DNA from: an uncultured Prevotellaceae bacterium
GTDB taxonomy: Bacteria; Bacteroidota; Bacteroidia; Bacteroidales; Muribaculaceae
Direction: 5' to 3'
Assembly (NCBI GenBank): GCA_900320055.1
Contig: ONQS01000011.1
Location: 28,085-92,084, forward strand
DNA: 64,000 nucleotides
Part shown: positions 18,003 to 25,956 of the stretch, one piece after another
Layout: the number at the start of each line of letters is the position of its first letter
How positions within the stretch are numbered: position 1 is the stretch's first letter
The notes under the pieces: model-generated
What the model was told of the DNA's origin: nothing
Database searches by the model: none
The model's input: the letters and a program-made list of their open reading frames with translations, nothing else
Program-made: the position numbers and the translations under genes

Positions 18003-19523
18003 TTAGGCTGGATGGATCATGGCGAGCATCTGCTCGATAATGTCGCGGTTGTTGCTCAGGCGCGGCACCTTGCGCTGTCCACCGAGTTTGCCGGTCGATG
18101 CCAGCCAACGGTCGAACAGTCCCTCGGGTGCGACAACCAGCGACGGCTCGGCCAGGAAGATGTCGCCTGAGCGCTTGGCGTCATAGTCGCTGTTGACCTC
18201 TCGAAGATGCTGGTCGAGCAACTGCATGAAGCGGTGCGTGTCGGCAGGCTGGTGGGCAAACTCGATAATCCACTGGTGATGGCCGCGGTCGCGTGCGGTG
18301 GCATAGACGGGCGCGGCGGTGTAGTTGAGCACCTCGGCACCAGTCTCCTGCTGTGCCAGGGCGATGGCGTGGTCGGTGTTATGCACCATCAGTTCTTCGC
18401 CAAAGGCGTTGATGAAACTGCGGGTGCGCCCCGCAATCTTGATTTTGACGGGATGGAGTTGCTCGATGGTGACGGTGTCGCCCAACCGGTATCGCCACAG
18501 GCCGTTGGCGGCGGTGATGATGAGTTCGTAGGTCCGTCCCTGCTCGATTTCCCAGATGGGATAGACCTCGGGGGTGTCGCTGTCGCTTTCCTCGACGGGC
18601 AGGAACTCATAGAACACGCCCACGTCGAGCAGCAGCAACATAGCCTCGGACTCCCAATCGCTCTGTACGGCAAAGAAGCCTTCGCTGGCGTTGTAGGTGT
18701 CGAGGAAGTGCATCCTGGACATGTCGCAGATGCCCTCGTACTGCTGCCTGTAGGGGCCAAAGGCGATGCCACCGTGGAAGAACACCTCCAGATTGGGCCA
18801 CACCTCGTGTATGCATGACTTGCCTGTCTGCTTGAGTACCTGTTTGAGAACCGTCAGGAACCAAGAGGGCACGCCACTCAGGTTGGTGACATTGGCTCCA
18901 ATGCTGGCTTGGACCAGCCGAGGCAGTTTTTCGGTCCAGTCCTCCATGAGGGCTACCCGCTTGCTGGGAATGCGTGCCAGGTTGGCCAGCGGATTCATGT
19001 TCTCGATGAGGTTGGCACTCAGGTCCCCTACCCTAACACCGGGCTTGAGTTGCAGGTTGTTGGCGAAACTGCCGCCCAGGATAAACGCCTTGCCTGAGAA
19101 GATGCGGCTGGCGGGATTGAGGTTCAGGTAGTGGGACACGACGTCGCTGGCACCAAGATAGTGATTCCACTGGAAGGACTCGCGTGTGATGGGTATGAAC
19201 TTGCTGCGTCCGTCGCTTGTGCCTGACGATTGCGCAAAGTTGATGCACCTGCCGGGCCACAGTTCGTCCTTGATGCCATTGACCATGCGCATGATGTTGG
19301 GCCTCAGGTTCTCGTAGCAATAGAGCGGCAACGTGGAGGCGAATTGCCGGTAGGTCCTAATGCTCGAGAAGTCGTATTTGCGGCCAATGCGTGTGAGGGC
19401 GGCCTTCTCGACGAGGCGCACCAGTTCGCCCTGTTGTACCGCATCGGCATGGTCGATGAAGCGTGCGTGCTGCTGCAGGCGGGACAGGAAGTGATCGCGT
19501 ACTATAGGCGTGAAATCTATCAT
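18003..19523 (-). CDS. GH3 family acyl-adenylate amidosynthetase-like protein
   Basis: This 506-residue protein belongs to the bacterial branch of the GH3 (auxin-responsive) family, which activates carboxylic acids as adenylates and joins them to amines. Visible motifs are the nucleotide-binding loop QSSGTSDGRSKFIPIT (about 98-113), VFFHGGIAFGPY, YNASEGFFAVQ and WRYRLGDTV. The natural substrate in bacteria is not known. The ATG at 19523 is chosen because a -7 box occupies the sequence just upstream, where a TTG at 19532 would otherwise be possible. It leads the sulfatase-family gene in a two-gene operon. Confidence 0.9.
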   Translation of the reverse strand: MIDFTPIVRDHFLSRLQQHARFIDHADAVQQGELVRLVEKAALTRIGRKYDFSSIRTYRQFASTLPLYCYENLRPNIMRMVNGIKDELWPGRCINFAQSSGTSDGRSKFIPITRESFQWNHYLGASDVVSHYLNLNPASRIFSGKAFILGGSFANNLQLKPGVRVGDLSANLIENMNPLANLARIPSKRVALMEDWTEKLPRLVQASIGANVTNLSGVPSWFLTVLKQVLKQTGKSCIHEVWPNLEVFFHGGIAFGPYRQQYEGICDMSRMHFLDTYNASEGFFAVQSDWESEAMLLLLDVGVFYEFLPVEESDSDTPEVYPIWEIEQGRTYELIITAANGLWRYRLGDTVTIEQLHPVKIKIAGRTRSFINAFGEELMVHNTDHAIALAQQETGAEVLNYTAAPVYATARDRGHHQWIIEFAHQPADTHRFMQLLDQHLREVNSDYDAKRSGDIFLAEPSLVVAPEGLFDRWLASTGKLGGQRKVPRLSNNRDIIEQMLAMIHPA

Positions 19524-19529
19524 AGCGTG

Positions 19530-19537
19530 CAAAATTA
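19530..19537 (-). promoter_or_regulatory. -7 box directly in front of the GH3 start
   Basis: TAATTTTG on the minus strand ends 6 nt before the ATG at 19523, predicting a leaderless or nearly leaderless mRNA. Confidence 0.6.
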
Positions 19538-19712
19538 CTAATAAACGCCGAATAAGCAGGCTCTCAACCTCCTAAAAATCGTTGAAACGAGCCTGTTAGT
19601 CCATGATATCAGTCAATTAGACCTGTGATGTGGCTTATGGCGTGCGGGGTGGCATGGGATATGCACGTCAATAGGTGATTAGTCGATTATTTATGAAAGT
19701 TTGTCTAAAATA

Positions 19713-19744
19713 TTTGCATCAAACGATCTGATAGACTAATTTTG
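19713..19744 (+). promoter_or_regulatory. Promoter of the 207-residue exported protein gene
   Basis: TTTG (19713-19716), exactly 20 nt, TAATTTTG (19737-19744); leader of about 35 nt. The remaining 19540-19710 shows nothing recognisable. Confidence 0.75.
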
Positions 19745-19784
19745 AGGCAAGAAATATTTATTAACGCATTAAAACATACGCACT

Positions 19785-20408
19785 ATGAAACGGTTTATCT
19801 TAACAATGGTAGCAGTGCTGACCCTAGGGGTAGCCGCTAATGCGATGAGTTACAAGTCGGCCCGTGACCAGGCCTTCTTCCTGACCGACAAGATGGCCTA
19901 TGAGTTGGGGCTGAGTGAGGACCAGTATAATGCCGTGTTTGAAATCAATATCGACTACATCATGTGTGTCGATACCTATGATGACCTGTTCGGTACCTTC
20001 TGGACCCGCCGTAACAATGAGTTGAGGTATGTGCTCTCTGTGTATCAGTATGAGCGCTACCTGCAACTGGAGTACTTCTATCGCCCCATGTCGTGGGAGA
20101 ACAAGAAGTTTGTGTTCAGCATCTACAACCGCTATCCCAAGGATCGCTACTTCTATGCAACACCTCCGGGATACCAGGTCTACAAGGGCTCGAACCGCTA
20201 CTTTGACCACAGTGCCTACAACGGACGCACCTTTGGCGCTCCTGCAGGCAAGTCACAGCCCAAGCCCGGCATGGGTGGCACGCAACCCGGTGTGAGCACA
20301 ACCAGCAAGAGCCAGCCTGGCAGCCGCACCTCTGGCATCGGCGTGATGACCAAGAAGCAGGCCGTGCGCGAAGGCAAGACCCGCATGTCGCAGCCGCCTC
20401 GCCGTTGA
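19785..20408 (+). CDS. Exported protein of unknown function
   Basis: This 207-residue protein has a clear signal peptide (MKRFILTMVAVLTLGVAANA). The mature first 120 residues are tyrosine- and charge-rich and probably helical (KSARDQAFFLTDKMAYELGL, then YDDLFGTFWTRRNNEL); the opening helix with LTDKMAYELGLSEDQ resembles periplasmic Spy/CpxP-type helices in style but no family match can be claimed. The C-terminal 70 residues are low complexity, rich in Gly, Ser, Gln and Pro and ending basic (KTRMSQPPRR). It is monocistronic, with a good promoter and a shared terminator with the opposing gene. Confidence 0.78.
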   Translation: MKRFILTMVAVLTLGVAANAMSYKSARDQAFFLTDKMAYELGLSEDQYNAVFEINIDYIMCVDTYDDLFGTFWTRRNNELRYVLSVYQYERYLQLEYFYRPMSWENKKFVFSIYNRYPKDRYFYATPPGYQVYKGSNRYFDHSAYNGRTFGAPAGKSQPKPGMGGTQPGVSTTSKSQPGSRTSGIGVMTKKQAVREGKTRMSQPPRR

Positions 20409-20440
20409 CAGGCTGCTCGACAGGCATGACACGAGATGAG

Positions 20441-20480
20441 ACAGACAGGCTCTGCCAGTAATAAGGCAGGGCCTGTCTGT
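20441..20480. terminator. Bidirectional terminator between convergent genes
   Basis: A 16-bp stem, ACAGACAGGCTCTGCC (20441-20456) with GGCAGGGCCTGTCTGT (20465-20480), one T-G wobble, loop AGTAATAA. Confidence 0.75.
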
Positions 20481-20523
20481 GTAGGTAATCGGTCCTATGG
20501 GACGGGGTGCTGTGGCGGCGGGA

Positions 20524-21141
20524 TTATTGCTTGAGTTCAAATCCCACCATCACGTCATCGTAGTTGTCGATGAGCATGGTCAGGGCCTTGATGGCGGAAC
20601 TGTCGCTGAACTTGCCCATGAGTGACATGAGCGACAGGAACTTGTCTGTGTCAAATGTGATGTGCATCTTCTTCTTGCCATCACGCTTGAGGCGCGCCGT
20701 GATGGGCACTCCGTGCCACTTGATGGTGATTTTGTCCTGCGAGGGATTGTAATTGTAGGTGCCATTGACGCTGGTGCCCAGCATCCTGATGGCGCACGTG
20801 CCGTCCTCGTTGAAGGCAAACTGCGGGCGAGCCTTGTCGAGGCCGACCTTCTTGAAGGCCTTCTTGAGTTTCTTCTTGAGTTTGCCCTTGGCGATGGCCT
20901 TGCCCATCCCGGCAATGAGGTTCTTGCCCTTGACGTCGACACTGGGGCCGTTATACTTCCACTCACCCTGGAGGGTCGAGTTGATCTGCCGCGTCTCTCG
21001 GGCGATGTCGTCATCGGTGACGGTAAACACCTGGTCGGGATGCAGCAGGCCCTGGTCGCTGCCGGTGGCGGCGGTTGTCTTGCATGAGGTGGATGTCACC
21101 ACCATCATCAATGCGCACAATAGAGTCAAGAAATGTTTCAT
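20524..21141 (-). CDS. DUF4923-family lipoprotein
   Basis: This 205-residue lipoprotein (MKHFLTLLCALMM, lipobox TSTSCKTT) fits the DUF4923 family of Bacteroidales: an N-terminal linker, the segment LQGEWKYNGPSVDVKGKNL (about 57-75), a lysine-rich helix (KGKLKKKLKKAFKKVG) and a beta-rich lipocalin-like C-terminal half (FAFNEDGTCAIRMLG, KITIKWHGVPI). No function has been assigned to the family as far as known to me. It is monocistronic with a -7 box just upstream. Confidence 0.82.
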   Translation of the reverse strand: MKHFLTLLCALMMVVTSTSCKTTAATGSDQGLLHPDQVFTVTDDDIARETRQINSTLQGEWKYNGPSVDVKGKNLIAGMGKAIAKGKLKKKLKKAFKKVGLDKARPQFAFNEDGTCAIRMLGTSVNGTYNYNPSQDKITIKWHGVPITARLKRDGKKKMHITFDTDKFLSLMSLMGKFSDSSAIKALTMLIDNYDDVMVGFELKQ

Positions 21142-21160
21142 AATGTGATGATTTTGGGGG

Positions 21161-21168
21161 CAAAGTTA
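21161..21168 (-). promoter_or_regulatory. -7 box of the DUF4923 gene
   Basis: TAACTTTG on the minus strand, 20 nt before the start codon. Confidence 0.55.
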
Positions 21169-21221
21169 GGTTAAATTGATAAAAAGACCCAACAAATGGC
21201 AGTGCAAAACGAAAAAAGTAC

Positions 21222-21229
21222 TAATTTTG
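21222..21229 (+). promoter_or_regulatory. -7 box of the first glycosyltransferase gene
   Basis: TAATTTTG, about 82 nt before the ATG at 21312. The long leader contains no obvious structure. Confidence 0.5.
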
Positions 21230-21311
21230 CAGATTGTCACGGCATGTTAATTAAGTGATTAAATACGTTAACGTCCGAATCAATTAATATTTCTTATAAC
21301 AATAGATTATT

Positions 21312-22454
21312 ATGGTAGTAGGTTATGGTGGCCGCCGCATCATCATGGAGAATAATGATACGTCCTATTATGGCCGTATCCTGATCAAGGCTCTGGCTAC
21401 AAATTATCCCGACAACTATTATATCCTGTACTCTCCCGAGAACAGGCAGAACAAGCGACTGACGGCTATCTTTAACGAGGATAGCGTGCGCGTGAAGTTT
21501 CCGCGCAGTCATATCCACAACAAAGGCCGCTGGTACACCGGCTCTGGCATTGTCCGCTCGGCCAAGGGCCATGGTGTGAACACCTTCCACGGCATTGATG
21601 ATGGCATAGCCTCGGGATTTGCAGGCAGTAACTTCCCGACGGTGTTTACGATGACCGACCCGCTGTACAAGAGCGCCCAAGGTTGGCTCGAGCGTATGGC
21701 CATGCTGCGCCGTGCGCGCAAGGCTTGCAAAATCGCCAAGCGTGTGATCGCGCTTAACGAGGTGGACCGTCAATTGATCATCGACCACTATCATGTCAAT
21801 CCTGATGATGTAGAGGTGGTACATCCCTGCTTCTATGACGGCTGCGACGACTCAGTCCCCGACAACATGTTTGACATCCTGCGTGAGAAGTATCACCTGC
21901 CTGAGCGCTTTGTCCTGTACAAGGGCCGCTTGAACAAGGAAGATAACCTCACCGAGGCCATGAAGTTGGTGCATGAGTTGCGCAATCGCAAGATCTCGAT
22001 TGTGATGCTGGGTTATCGTACCGACCATTTCGACCATGTGATCAAGGAGGATGCCCACGATCTGCACATCTTCCACCGCTTTAAGCAGGTGGATAAGGTG
22101 CACCATGCCGACCTCACTGCCGTGTGCAAGATGGCTAAGGCTGTGATTATCCCTAATACTGACCGCATGCGCGACTTGTACAAACTGATCAACGCCCAGC
22201 GCAGTGGCGCCCTGGTGATCTGCAAGGATTCGGCCAAGGCTCGCGAGTATGGCGGTGATGGAGCGTTGTATTACAGCGACTTCCACGACGGAGCCGACTT
22301 GTTGAGCGATGTGCTTGAGGATGATAACAGGCGCGATGCGTTGTTGAAGGCCTCGCGTGAGAATACGGAGCGCTTCACCGGCAAGATTCTGGCCGACAAC
22401 ATGATTCACATCTATCGCTCGGTGCTGATGCACCGCCGCTTGTACCAGCAGTAA
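21312..22454 (+). CDS. Glycosyltransferase, GT4-like (GT-B fold)
   Basis: This 380-residue protein transfers a sugar from a nucleotide donor to an unknown acceptor. The N-terminal Rossmann half includes TFHGIDDGI and ALNEVDRQLI (the usual sensor of an acceptor-side helix), the C-terminal half begins FVLYKGRLNKEDNL and includes IVMLGYR and VICKDSAKAREYGGDGALYY. The classic E-x7-E of GT4 is not clearly present; the donor-site segment reads DLYKLINAQRSGALV instead. It has no signal or membrane segment. It stands alone between two terminators, not in a polysaccharide cluster. Confidence 0.82.
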   Translation: MVVGYGGRRIIMENNDTSYYGRILIKALATNYPDNYYILYSPENRQNKRLTAIFNEDSVRVKFPRSHIHNKGRWYTGSGIVRSAKGHGVNTFHGIDDGIASGFAGSNFPTVFTMTDPLYKSAQGWLERMAMLRRARKACKIAKRVIALNEVDRQLIIDHYHVNPDDVEVVHPCFYDGCDDSVPDNMFDILREKYHLPERFVLYKGRLNKEDNLTEAMKLVHELRNRKISIVMLGYRTDHFDHVIKEDAHDLHIFHRFKQVDKVHHADLTAVCKMAKAVIIPNTDRMRDLYKLINAQRSGALVICKDSAKAREYGGDGALYYSDFHDGADLLSDVLEDDNRRDALLKASRENTERFTGKILADNMIHIYRSVLMHRRLYQQ

Positions 22455-22482
22455 CGGCCACGCCGCGGGTGTCAACGTCACA

Positions 22483-22523
22483 CAGGGCGGGCAATTTCCC
22501 ATTAGTGGAGATTGCCCGCCCTG
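22483..22523. terminator. Bidirectional terminator between glycosyltransferase and nadK
   Basis: Perfect 13-bp arms CAGGGCGGGCAAT (22483-22495) and ATTGCCCGCCCTG (22511-22523). Confidence 0.8.
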
Positions 22524-22556
22524 CGTTGTTGTTGGCGTGTAGCCGTCAAGAGCGTC

Positions 22557-23423
22557 TTAGCGCTGATCGGTGCCCCAGAGCAGTTTCTGCCGCAGGGTGC
22601 TGGCAAAGTTGTTGCTCAGGCGTTGTACCAGTCGCGCGCAGTATGGCGCCAGACCGATGGTCAGCGTTGACCCTGTGGGGCACAAGGTGACCTCACCGTC
22701 GATACTCACTTCGTAGTAGTCGGCGCGAGAGTGTGTGCACACGGTAATCTGGCTGTCGTCGCGCACGACAAGCGGTCGGGACGTGAGCGAGTGCGGCGAG
22801 ATGGGTGAGATGACCAGGCAAGAGGTGGTAGGCTCCAGTATGGGCCCTCCCACGCTCAGGTTATAGGCTGTGGAGCCCGTGGGGGTGCTCACGATGAGAC
22901 CGTCGCCGCGGTAGGTGGTGAGTTCACGGCCGCGCAATGTGGTTTGCATGTCGAGCATCGATGAGGTGTCGTGACGCAATATCGCAATCTCGTTGAGCGC
23001 CCAGGGATGGGGAATGTCGACGCCGTCGCAACTGGCCTGCAGCATAGAGCGCTCCTCGATGCGGTAGTTGCCCGCCAGCACGTCGTCGATAGTCGTGCTG
23101 TTCTCGTCGAGGCGTCCTGCCGTGAGGTAGCCTAGATGGCCCAGATTGATGCCCAGGATGGGCATGCCCTGGCGTGCGACCCACATGGCTGTGGTGAGAA
23201 ACGTGCCGTCACCGCCCAGCGAGAGCGCCATGTCTGCATCAGGGACTTCGCTGGCATGGAACGAGGCATAGTCGCAGTGCTCTGCCCCATTGCACAGGTA
23301 TTGCAGATAGTCGTGCTCGACAGCCACCTCAAGGCCGCGGCCGCGCAGGTACTTTAACAGCGCCAGGACCCTGGTGGTGTCGTCCTGCTGATAGGTATTG
23401 CCAAATATCACCAACTGTTTCAT
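22557..23423 (-). CDS. nadK: NAD kinase
   Basis: This 288-residue enzyme phosphorylates NAD to NADP. The family motifs are present: SLGGDGTFLTTA (about 70-81) with the catalytic aspartate, NEIAILRHDTSSM, and GSTAYNLSVGGPI for NAD binding. Length is typical. It is the last gene of the run ybeY-mnmG-apt-uvrC-nadK but has its own promoter box: TATCTTTG ends 5 nt before the ATG, which predicts a leaderless transcript. Confidence 0.97.
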   Translation of the reverse strand: MKQLVIFGNTYQQDDTTRVLALLKYLRGRGLEVAVEHDYLQYLCNGAEHCDYASFHASEVPDADMALSLGGDGTFLTTAMWVARQGMPILGINLGHLGYLTAGRLDENSTTIDDVLAGNYRIEERSMLQASCDGVDIPHPWALNEIAILRHDTSSMLDMQTTLRGRELTTYRGDGLIVSTPTGSTAYNLSVGGPILEPTTSCLVISPISPHSLTSRPLVVRDDSQITVCTHSRADYYEVSIDGEVTLCPTGSTLTIGLAPYCARLVQRLSNNFASTLRQKLLWGTDQR

Positions 23424-23428
23424 GCTTG

Positions 23429-23436
23429 CAAAGATA
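23429..23436 (-). promoter_or_regulatory. -7 box directly in front of nadK
   Basis: TATCTTTG on the minus strand, with 5 nt to the ATG at 23423. Confidence 0.62.
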
Positions 23437-23473
23437 CCTATTTTTTTGCTAAGTGTTGAATGTCTTGTGGATT

Positions 23474-25327
23474 TCAGTGATTGGATTCCTCAACGATGGA
23501 CTTGTCTGGACCCTGATTTTGCGCGGTGAGGGCGGTGAAGATGGCTGCGGCTTTGGCTTGGCCGACCACGGCTGCCAGATCCTCTTGCGAGGCTTCGCGG
23601 ATGCGCTTGAGCGACTTGAATTGCTTGAGCAGCAAGGTGCGTGTCTTGGGGCCGATGCCGGCAATGTCGTCGAGCGCACTGTGGATTTGCCCCTTGCTGC
23701 GCTGCTTGCGATGGAAGGTGATGGCAAAGCGGTGTGCCTCGTCACGCAGGCGCTGGATGACGTGGAGCGTCTCGCTGTTCTTGTCGATGTACAGTGGGAT
23801 GCTGTCGCCGGGGAAATATACCTCGTTGAGCCGCTTGGCAATGCCCACGACAGTGATCTGACCATGCAGGCCGATGCTGTCGAGGGCCTCGATGGCCGAT
23901 GTCACCTGCCCCTTGCCGCCATCCACGATGAGCAACTGCGGCAGTTCCTCGCCCTCTTGCGACAGGCGGCTGTAGCGGCGCGTGACGACCTCTCGCATCG
24001 AGGCGAAGTCATCACTGCCCTCTACGGTCTTGATGTTGAAGTGGCGATACTCCTTCTTGGAGGGCTTGGCGTTGCGGAATACCACGCACGAGGCCACGGG
24101 GCTTGATCCGCTGATGTTGCTGTTGTCAAAGCACTCGATGTGGTGCGGCATGACGGTCATGCGCAGGTCGCGCTGCATGGTGGTCAGGGTGCGCGTGGTG
24201 CGCTGTTCGGGGTTGAGTTTCTCCATCATGCGCAGGCGGTCGGTGCGGCGCTGGGTGGCATTCTTGACGGCGATATCGAGCAGGTGCTTCTTGTCACCGC
24301 GCTGGGGTATGGTAAAGGTGAGTCCGGCAAACTCCACGTCGGGCTCGACATTGACCATGACCTCGGTGACGCGGTCGCGCCGATAGGTTTCGGCAAACCG
24401 CTGATGCACCTCGGCGATGGCCATGGACATGATCTCGGCATCGGTCTCGTCGTGAGTTGAGAGCCTATACTCGAGCGTGTAGGACTGCACCACTGCCCCA
24501 CCCCTGACGTGCATGTAGTTGACCCAGGCGGCATCGTCGTCGCGCAGCAGGCCGAAGACGTCGATGTTGTGGATCGACGGGCTGACGATGACCGAGCGTC
24601 GTCGCACGTGCTCCAGCAGCCTGTAGCGCCGCTTGACGGCTTCGGCCTCCTCGAAGCGCAGTTCGCTGGCCAGTTGCTGCATCTGTTGCATGAGCACCTC
24701 CATCAACTGGTGGGTGTCGCCGTTGAGAATCTGGCGTATCTCGCTGATGTATTGCCCGTATTGCTCGGGCGAAACCAGCCCCTTGCAGCACCCCTCGCAG
24801 CGGTGGATGTGGTATTGAAGGCACAGGCGGTGCTTGTCGGCCTCTATTGTTTCACGTGAAACATTGAGGCGGCAGGTGCGCAGCGGGTAGATCTGCCGGA
24901 TGGTGTCGATGAGCACATGGGCCACTTCGGTCTTGGGATAGGGCCCGTAGAATCGGTCTCCCCTACCCTTGGCGTCGCGAGTGATATAGACGCGCGGATA
25001 CAGCCCGCCCGAGATGCATATCCAGGGGTAACTCTTGTCGTCCTTGAGCAGCACGTTGTATCGCGGCTGGTACTCCTTGATGAGGGCGTTCTCGAGGTCG
25101 AGGGCTTCCTCCTCGGTGTTGACGACGGTGTACTCCATGTCTGCGATATTGCGCACAAGCATGGTGGTGCGCAGCGACGTGTGCTCGCGGTTGAAGTAGG
25201 AGTTGACGCGCCGCTTCAGATTTTTGGCCTTACCGACATAGATGATGGTGCCCTCCCGATTGCGGTAGCGGTAAACGCCCGGTTCGTCGGGGAGCAGCGA
25301 TAGTTTCAGTTTCAGGTCGTCGGTCAT
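23474..25327 (-). CDS. uvrC: Excinuclease ABC subunit C
   Basis: This 617-residue protein makes the two incisions of nucleotide excision repair with UvrA and UvrB. The GIY-YIG nuclease domain is at the N terminus (GVYRYRNREGTIIYVGKAKNLKRRV, shown here in parts: GVYRYR, IYVGKAKNLKRRV), a cysteine-bearing linker (CEGCCKGL) and UVR-type helices follow, then the RNase H-like nuclease domain (IECFDNSNISGSSPVA, LLIVDGGKGQ) and tandem helix-hairpin-helix motifs (DIAGIGPKTRTLLLKQF). A perfect parS palindrome lies inside the coding sequence at 24848-24863 and encodes NVSRET. Confidence 0.97.
   Translation of the reverse strand: MTDDLKLKLSLLPDEPGVYRYRNREGTIIYVGKAKNLKRRVNSYFNREHTSLRTTMLVRNIADMEYTVVNTEEEALDLENALIKEYQPRYNVLLKDDKSYPWICISGGLYPRVYITRDAKGRGDRFYGPYPKTEVAHVLIDTIRQIYPLRTCRLNVSRETIEADKHRLCLQYHIHRCEGCCKGLVSPEQYGQYISEIRQILNGDTHQLMEVLMQQMQQLASELRFEEAEAVKRRYRLLEHVRRRSVIVSPSIHNIDVFGLLRDDDAAWVNYMHVRGGAVVQSYTLEYRLSTHDETDAEIMSMAIAEVHQRFAETYRRDRVTEVMVNVEPDVEFAGLTFTIPQRGDKKHLLDIAVKNATQRRTDRLRMMEKLNPEQRTTRTLTTMQRDLRMTVMPHHIECFDNSNISGSSPVASCVVFRNAKPSKKEYRHFNIKTVEGSDDFASMREVVTRRYSRLSQEGEELPQLLIVDGGKGQVTSAIEALDSIGLHGQITVVGIAKRLNEVYFPGDSIPLYIDKNSETLHVIQRLRDEAHRFAITFHRKQRSKGQIHSALDDIAGIGPKTRTLLLKQFKSLKRIREASQEDLAAVVGQAKAAAIFTALTAQNQGPDKSIVEESNH
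24848..24863. other. parS centromere-like site 1 (inside uvrC)
   Basis: TGTTTCACGTGAAACA is a perfect 16-bp palindrome and matches the ParB-binding parS consensus conserved across bacteria. It sits in the uvrC frame. ParB loads here, spreads, and helps move the origin region and load SMC; parS sites cluster near oriC. Confidence 0.85.
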
Positions 25328-25378
25328 GGGCTGGCTCTCTGGGTCGCTAGGATGGGTGGGCTGTAGGCAACAGATGGC

Positions 25379-25912
25379 CTAGAAGGTGAACAATGATGTC
25401 ACTTCGACGTCGGCAGGGAACACTTCGCGTCCGTGCAGGTCGGCCAGATCGCAGATGAAGTTGATGTAGACCTTCTTGGGATTCATCGATTTGACCAGTT
25501 CGTAGGCTGCCAGCATTGTTCCGCCGGTGGCGAGCAGGTCATCGTGGATGACTACCACGTCGTCGGGGGTGATGGCATCCTTGTGGATTTCGATGGTGTC
25601 GGTGCCGTATTCCTTGGTATAGGATTTCTGGATGACCTCGGCGGGCAGTTTGCCGGGTTTGCGCAGGGGCACGAAACCAGCGTTTAACTGGGTGGCCAGG
25701 ATGGCGCCGCCGATAAATCCGCGGGCCTCGATGCCGACCACCTTGGTCACGCCTGCGTCGCGGTACATTTCGGTCATGGCACGGGTCATGATTTGGAGGG
25801 CTTCAGGGTCCTTGAACGCGGTGGTCAGGTCTTTGAACTGAATACCGGGTACGGGAAAGTCAGGTACGTTGCGTACCACACTTTTTACTTTTGCTAATTC
25901 TTCGCTATTCAT
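25379..25912 (-). CDS. apt: Adenine phosphoribosyltransferase
   Basis: This 177-residue enzyme makes AMP from adenine and PRPP. The start is MNSEELAKVKSVVRNVPDFP; the family segment GIQFKDLTT, the EARGFIGG loop and the PRPP signature VVVIHDDLLATGGTM are all present. It ends close to 51 bp before uvrC and starts 44 bp after mnmG. The gap to mnmG carries a parS site. Confidence 0.97.
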   Translation of the reverse strand: MNSEELAKVKSVVRNVPDFPVPGIQFKDLTTAFKDPEALQIMTRAMTEMYRDAGVTKVVGIEARGFIGGAILATQLNAGFVPLRKPGKLPAEVIQKSYTKEYGTDTIEIHKDAITPDDVVVIHDDLLATGGTMLAAYELVKSMNPKKVYINFICDLADLHGREVFPADVEVTSLFTF

Positions 25913-25938
25913 TGTAAATCAGTAAGTTAGATGTTAAT

Positions 25939-25954
25939 TGTTTCACGTGGAACA
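25939..25954. other. parS centromere-like site 2 (between apt and mnmG)
   Basis: TGTTTCACGTGGAACA reads on the minus strand TGTTCCACGTGAAACA, the exact form of the classical Bacillus subtilis parS consensus. It lies 1,091 bp from site 1. Confidence 0.85.
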
Positions 25955-25956
25955 AG

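Noticed and set aside
24848-25954. oriC itself within the ybeY-uvrC region
   Set aside because: parS sites are present, but I found no cluster of DnaA boxes, no AT-rich unwinding region next to dnaA and no dnaA gene.
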